Shown: one piece after another, positions 60,758 to 64,000 of the stretch
Layout: every line of letters starts with the position of its first letter
Numbering within the stretch: the stretch's first letter is position 1
Assembly (NCBI GenBank): GCA_034620365.1
Contig: JAQGEQ010000110.1
Span: 310,001 to 374,000, forward strand
Direction of reading: 5' to 3'
From: Pegea sp. RAD2-039
Taxonomy: Eukaryota > Chordata > Thaliacea > Salpida > Salpidae
Length of the DNA stretch: 64,000 nucleotides
The notes under the pieces: model-generated
The model's database searches: none
What the model was told of the DNA's origin: nothing
What the model saw: the letters and a program-made list of their open reading frames with translations, nothing else
Translations under genes and position numbers: made by a program

Positions 60758-63700
60758 TCACGGCAGATGTCCTTCTGATAAAACTTGTTCGAGATACCTT
60801 TGAAACCTGAGAGAGAGACGCGTTGTTAATGACGTCATTGTAGCGAGATTACTTTACTTTTTGCAGTCGTTTATTTCATTTTCAATCGAGTTATTTAATT
60901 GCTGTGAAAGATTCAAAGTTGAATCGAATGTCGAGTCTTGAATCCATGAGAATCCGGTGAAATTCTTTAATAAAACAAATTATTCAAACTGACAACAATC
61001 AGCAAATTCCAACTCACATTTGCTACTGGCAATGTTTCCATCTCTTCACTAAAACTACTGAAATTGAAAAGCTAATTAGATGAGGGTTAGAAGAGGTAGA
61101 CTTACATGTCTTCGTCATCAGAGTGTTTGGTGGTGACAGCAAAACCTTCAACGTATTTGATATGCTGAGTAATTTTCTCGGGAAGATAAGGGATTGTTGA
61201 AGGTGCAAAATAAACCATCTCATCTCCTGCATACACAGTCACTTCCAACTCATCTCAAATCATCGATCACCTACCTTGTGGACTCTCATATAACTCGATT
61301 TTGAGCAACGAGTCAGCTAACAACTCAATTAGTTGTAACCATGGAAACTCGTCGAAGACGTTGTTGTTGATGAAACTGTTGTTGAGACTAAAGTGATCAT
61401 TCACTCGTGCATAGGACTCTTTGATGAGGCGACTGATCTTTGGTTGAAGAAGATGATCTTTGCATCTCATCTTTGAGTAATATTTGAATATAAAATGTTC
61501 TAGATCATCTACAAAATGATGATGAGTAAGACACAAATTTGTGGAGCAAGTAACCTTGATGAAAAAGATCAAATTTTGGGAGAAGAAGACGTGATCCGAT
61601 TTCTTTGATCCTCTTTAATCTCTCCTCATCATTCCATCTATCAGAAGATATTTTGGAGGAATCTAAAAGATAAAATGAGGCAAATATGAAACGATGAAGG
61701 AAGCAACTTACAATCAACAAGTTGAGAAGATTGATTAGAAGGCCACCACTGAGAAGAAGATAGCTGAAGTCGCGAAACTTCATCCAGTATCAATCTTAAG
61801 ACATGATTGTAGGAGTCGATCAGATCTTCAGGATTCTGTCGATGAATCCGTCTTCACTAAAATCTTCAGATCATTTTCAATTTTTACCAAAGAATCGAGA
61901 TTAAAAGTTGAAGTTAATCTCTGGCATCTACGGAGCGGAACAAAATACTCCTTCAACATCCGATCTTCAACAAAGTCTCTCATCTTCTTTCCTTCCAATC
62001 TGTTTTCTAGCTGCATCTCATACGATGACGTCATCAGTCGCTCGATGCAGCAGGTCAACTGAAGAAAAGGAAGTTGAGAGTGAGTGGAGGGAGGTGGTTA
62101 AAGCAGTCACCCCAAAATGGTCGGCTTCGATATCGCCACTGAAGAGGAAAGACATTGTGACGTCATCAACAGGAGTTTGATGATCAGAGATGATGAGAAG
62201 AGGAGGAGACTGATTGATGAAGAAATCTTTCAATTTGTTCTAAAATCAAACAAATAATTAGCGATGTGATGATTACATGAGCGCGCGCTGACTATAGTTG
62301 ATGAGATGCTGATCGCAGGATCAAGATGAAGAAGGAGTAAGCTAGATGTTGCAAAAAGAGTCTGCTCACAAAGATCGTCTTCCCGGATCAACTAAAAGAT
62401 GAAGTATAAAACCACAAGAGCGCCATCTAGTGGCTGTTAATACCTGAAAGATGATCGTGATGTTCTCATGGATCAACTCACATGCATCTTCCGAGTTGCT
62501 GAATCCAAGTTTAGTTCGAATCCATCGAAACATTGAACTACAAATCGAGGCGTCGCGACTCTGACGTCAGACGTTTGTCATCTTCTCACCTGTCCCTGCT
62601 CCCGCATGTGATAATAGAGATCTTATGCAAGAAAGAAGAGGAGTTTTGGTTGGAAGAGTGAATCTTGTGGAGGATTTTGCAGATGAAGATTGGCTTGTGC
62701 ATCAATTGTTCTTCGATTTGATCTTTCTTTATCATCAAATCCTCAATCTGATCAATCATCAACCTCTGTCTTTTTATCAACCTGAAAATTGATGATCTTT
62801 ACGCTGATGAGGATCAAAGACATAAACCTCATGGTCGAAACGGAGGTTGGGAGGCGACTCTTGCGGTTGTGAAGTTGTTGGACAAGCTCCGTGGGATTAA
62901 GGAAGATTTTAGTGGATGTTGCTGGGAAGTTGCGATGTAATTTGCGACGTTTCTTCACTTTATCAAGTTGATGCTTCCATCTACGAATAGAATGAGTTCA
63001 AATGGAAGATTTGTTGGAAGGATTAGGGATACCTGAAGAATATTCGTTGTTGATGTTTCAACAAGATCTTGTGAGTTGTGATTTGATCTTCATCAAATTG
63101 AATATCTTTTAAAACAGATCTGGAAATTTTCTGAACTTCTTCATCAACAGTTTCGATTAGAATCTCATCAGAGACTTCTTTTGTCACCTGATCTTCACTT
63201 TGACATCTGTTCATTTAAAGATGAAGTAAATGATGTAAAGAGCAACATCTTCTACCTGATCACATCCTGACAAATCTCCATGATCAAACTATCGACTACT
63301 TCATCAATAAGACCGCTCCCGATTTCCTCCATCTGATCTTGCAGCATCTGCTCCTTCAACATCCGATCTTCTAACCATTTTCTTTCTATCTTTTCACGCT
63401 CTTCCATCTTCAACCTCTCTCTACGAATCAAACAATCAAACGATGTGATTGGCTGTTGCTAGGCAACCAACTCTTCCGCTTTCTCAGCAAGCTCCTTCTT
63501 CCTACAGTTGATGGTATCTATGGCAACAAGATAAGCTTCTTCTCGGATCACTTCTTCCAGCAACTCATCAGCTAACATGATCGAGTTCTTCTTGATCTTC
63601 AGCTCACTACACAACTACAAATCTCTTCATCATCATCTGATTCTAGTATCTTGGGACATACATTTGTACCAATACCCAACAACTCTTCCTCTATAGTCGA

Positions 63701-64000
63701 ATTGATCAGCTCCTTGGTGGTTGCCTTGACGACCTCATTTGAGATTCCTCGCGCTTCAAGAGTTTGAAAGATCGAGGCAGGTTCTGAAAGAAGATTAAAT
63801 AATTTGCGAGCTTCTGATTGGACGATTGAACAAACTTTTCTGCTTTTCATTTCCTCTCTGCAACAGATGAGTATGAGGTCCGACATATCTGAAGAAATCT
63901 CAGTTTGTAATCGAAGCGTTGAAACGTCGCGAAGTTACCGGTGCTTGTCATCGAAACTCGAATTAATTGGAGGCAAATCACAGCTGAATCTTCTTCCATT
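60758..64000 (-). CDS. MCM3AP: MCM3AP/GANP, C-terminal part (5' end beyond window)
   Basis: Nuclear mRNA-export scaffold of the TREX-2 complex (Sac3 homologue) whose C-terminal region acetylates MCM3. Many short exons separated by about 47-60 nt introns. Recognisable in order: a charged helical segment (63662-63888: EARKLFNLL, TTKELINSTIEEEL; then ADELLEEVIREEAYL, ERLKMEEREKIERKW, GSGLIDEVVDSLIMEICQD), then DEEVQKISRSVLKDI, RIFFRRWKHQLDKVKKRRKL with HRNFPATS (human: [20 protein letters not shown]), a beta strand PPLLIISDH, RDFVEDRMLKEYF-like helices, FPWLQLIELLADSLL, the VYFAPSTIPYLPEKI motif (human: LPLYLPQTL), and a terminal coiled coil KKFQRYLEQVLSEGHLP. The Sac3 domain is not in the window, so the right edge truncates the gene; an ATG at 63999 is probably not its start. 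Frames of some middle exons were not resolved. Confidence 0.85.

Noticed and set aside
1-64000. CRISPR arrays, prokaryotic operons, rRNA genes
   Set aside because: None seen; the tandem repeats lack spacers, and all recognised genes are eukaryotic and mostly intron-containing.

Overview
The window is nuclear DNA of an invertebrate animal. It is AT-rich (roughly 30% G+C by eye). Its genes are broken by GT-AG introns, many only 45-55 nt long, and the encoded proteins are metazoan: AFAP1, GIT, a MIDEAS/TRERF1 ELM2-SANT protein, KIF17, MCM3AP and SLC22. No RNA genes, CRISPR arrays or prokaryotic signals were seen. I cannot name the species.

Layout, left to right: POLR2I/RPB9 (+, 732-1734); two tandem AFAP1-family adaptor genes (+, 4854-8985 and 10324-15749); ferritin (-, 16330-17557); KIF17 ciliary kinesin (-, 18526-24376); a 6 kb AT-rich gap; an SLC22-type transporter (-, 30413-34231); a dead non-LTR retrotransposon (-, about 35.6-36.8 kb) in a 7 kb gap; a MIDEAS/TRERF1 co-repressor subunit (+, 41503-47299); GIT ArfGAP (-, 50855-54593); a 4.7 kb AT-rich gap; mitochondrial phosphatidylserine decarboxylase (+, 59267-60700); and MCM3AP/GANP (-, 60758 to beyond the right edge), which converges on PISD with 57 bp between the stop codons. 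Exon phases were checked codon by codon for POLR2I, both AFAP genes, ferritin, MIDEAS and most of KIF17; they are consistent throughout.

The genes do not form a pathway. The common themes are at the DNA level. First, eight of the nine genes whose start is visible have a 3' splice acceptor 1-47 nt upstream of the ATG, as expected for spliced-leader trans-splicing (or for 5'UTR introns). Second, palindromes resembling bZIP (TGACGTCA, 38 exact copies by my reading), bHLH (CACGTG) and RFX (GTTGCC..GGTAAC) sites crowd the GC-richer blocks, in introns and in coding exons alike, and leave recurrent Asp-Asp-Val or Met-Thr-Ser peptides in unrelated proteins. They are nearly absent from the AT-rich DNA. 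Third, several genes begin in AT-rich DNA with long introns and step abruptly into GC-richer DNA with about 50-nt introns; in PISD the step lies inside one exon. Five copies of a dispersed repeat, all in one orientation, carry a small hairpin whose stem shows a compensatory base change and look like a LINE 3' end.
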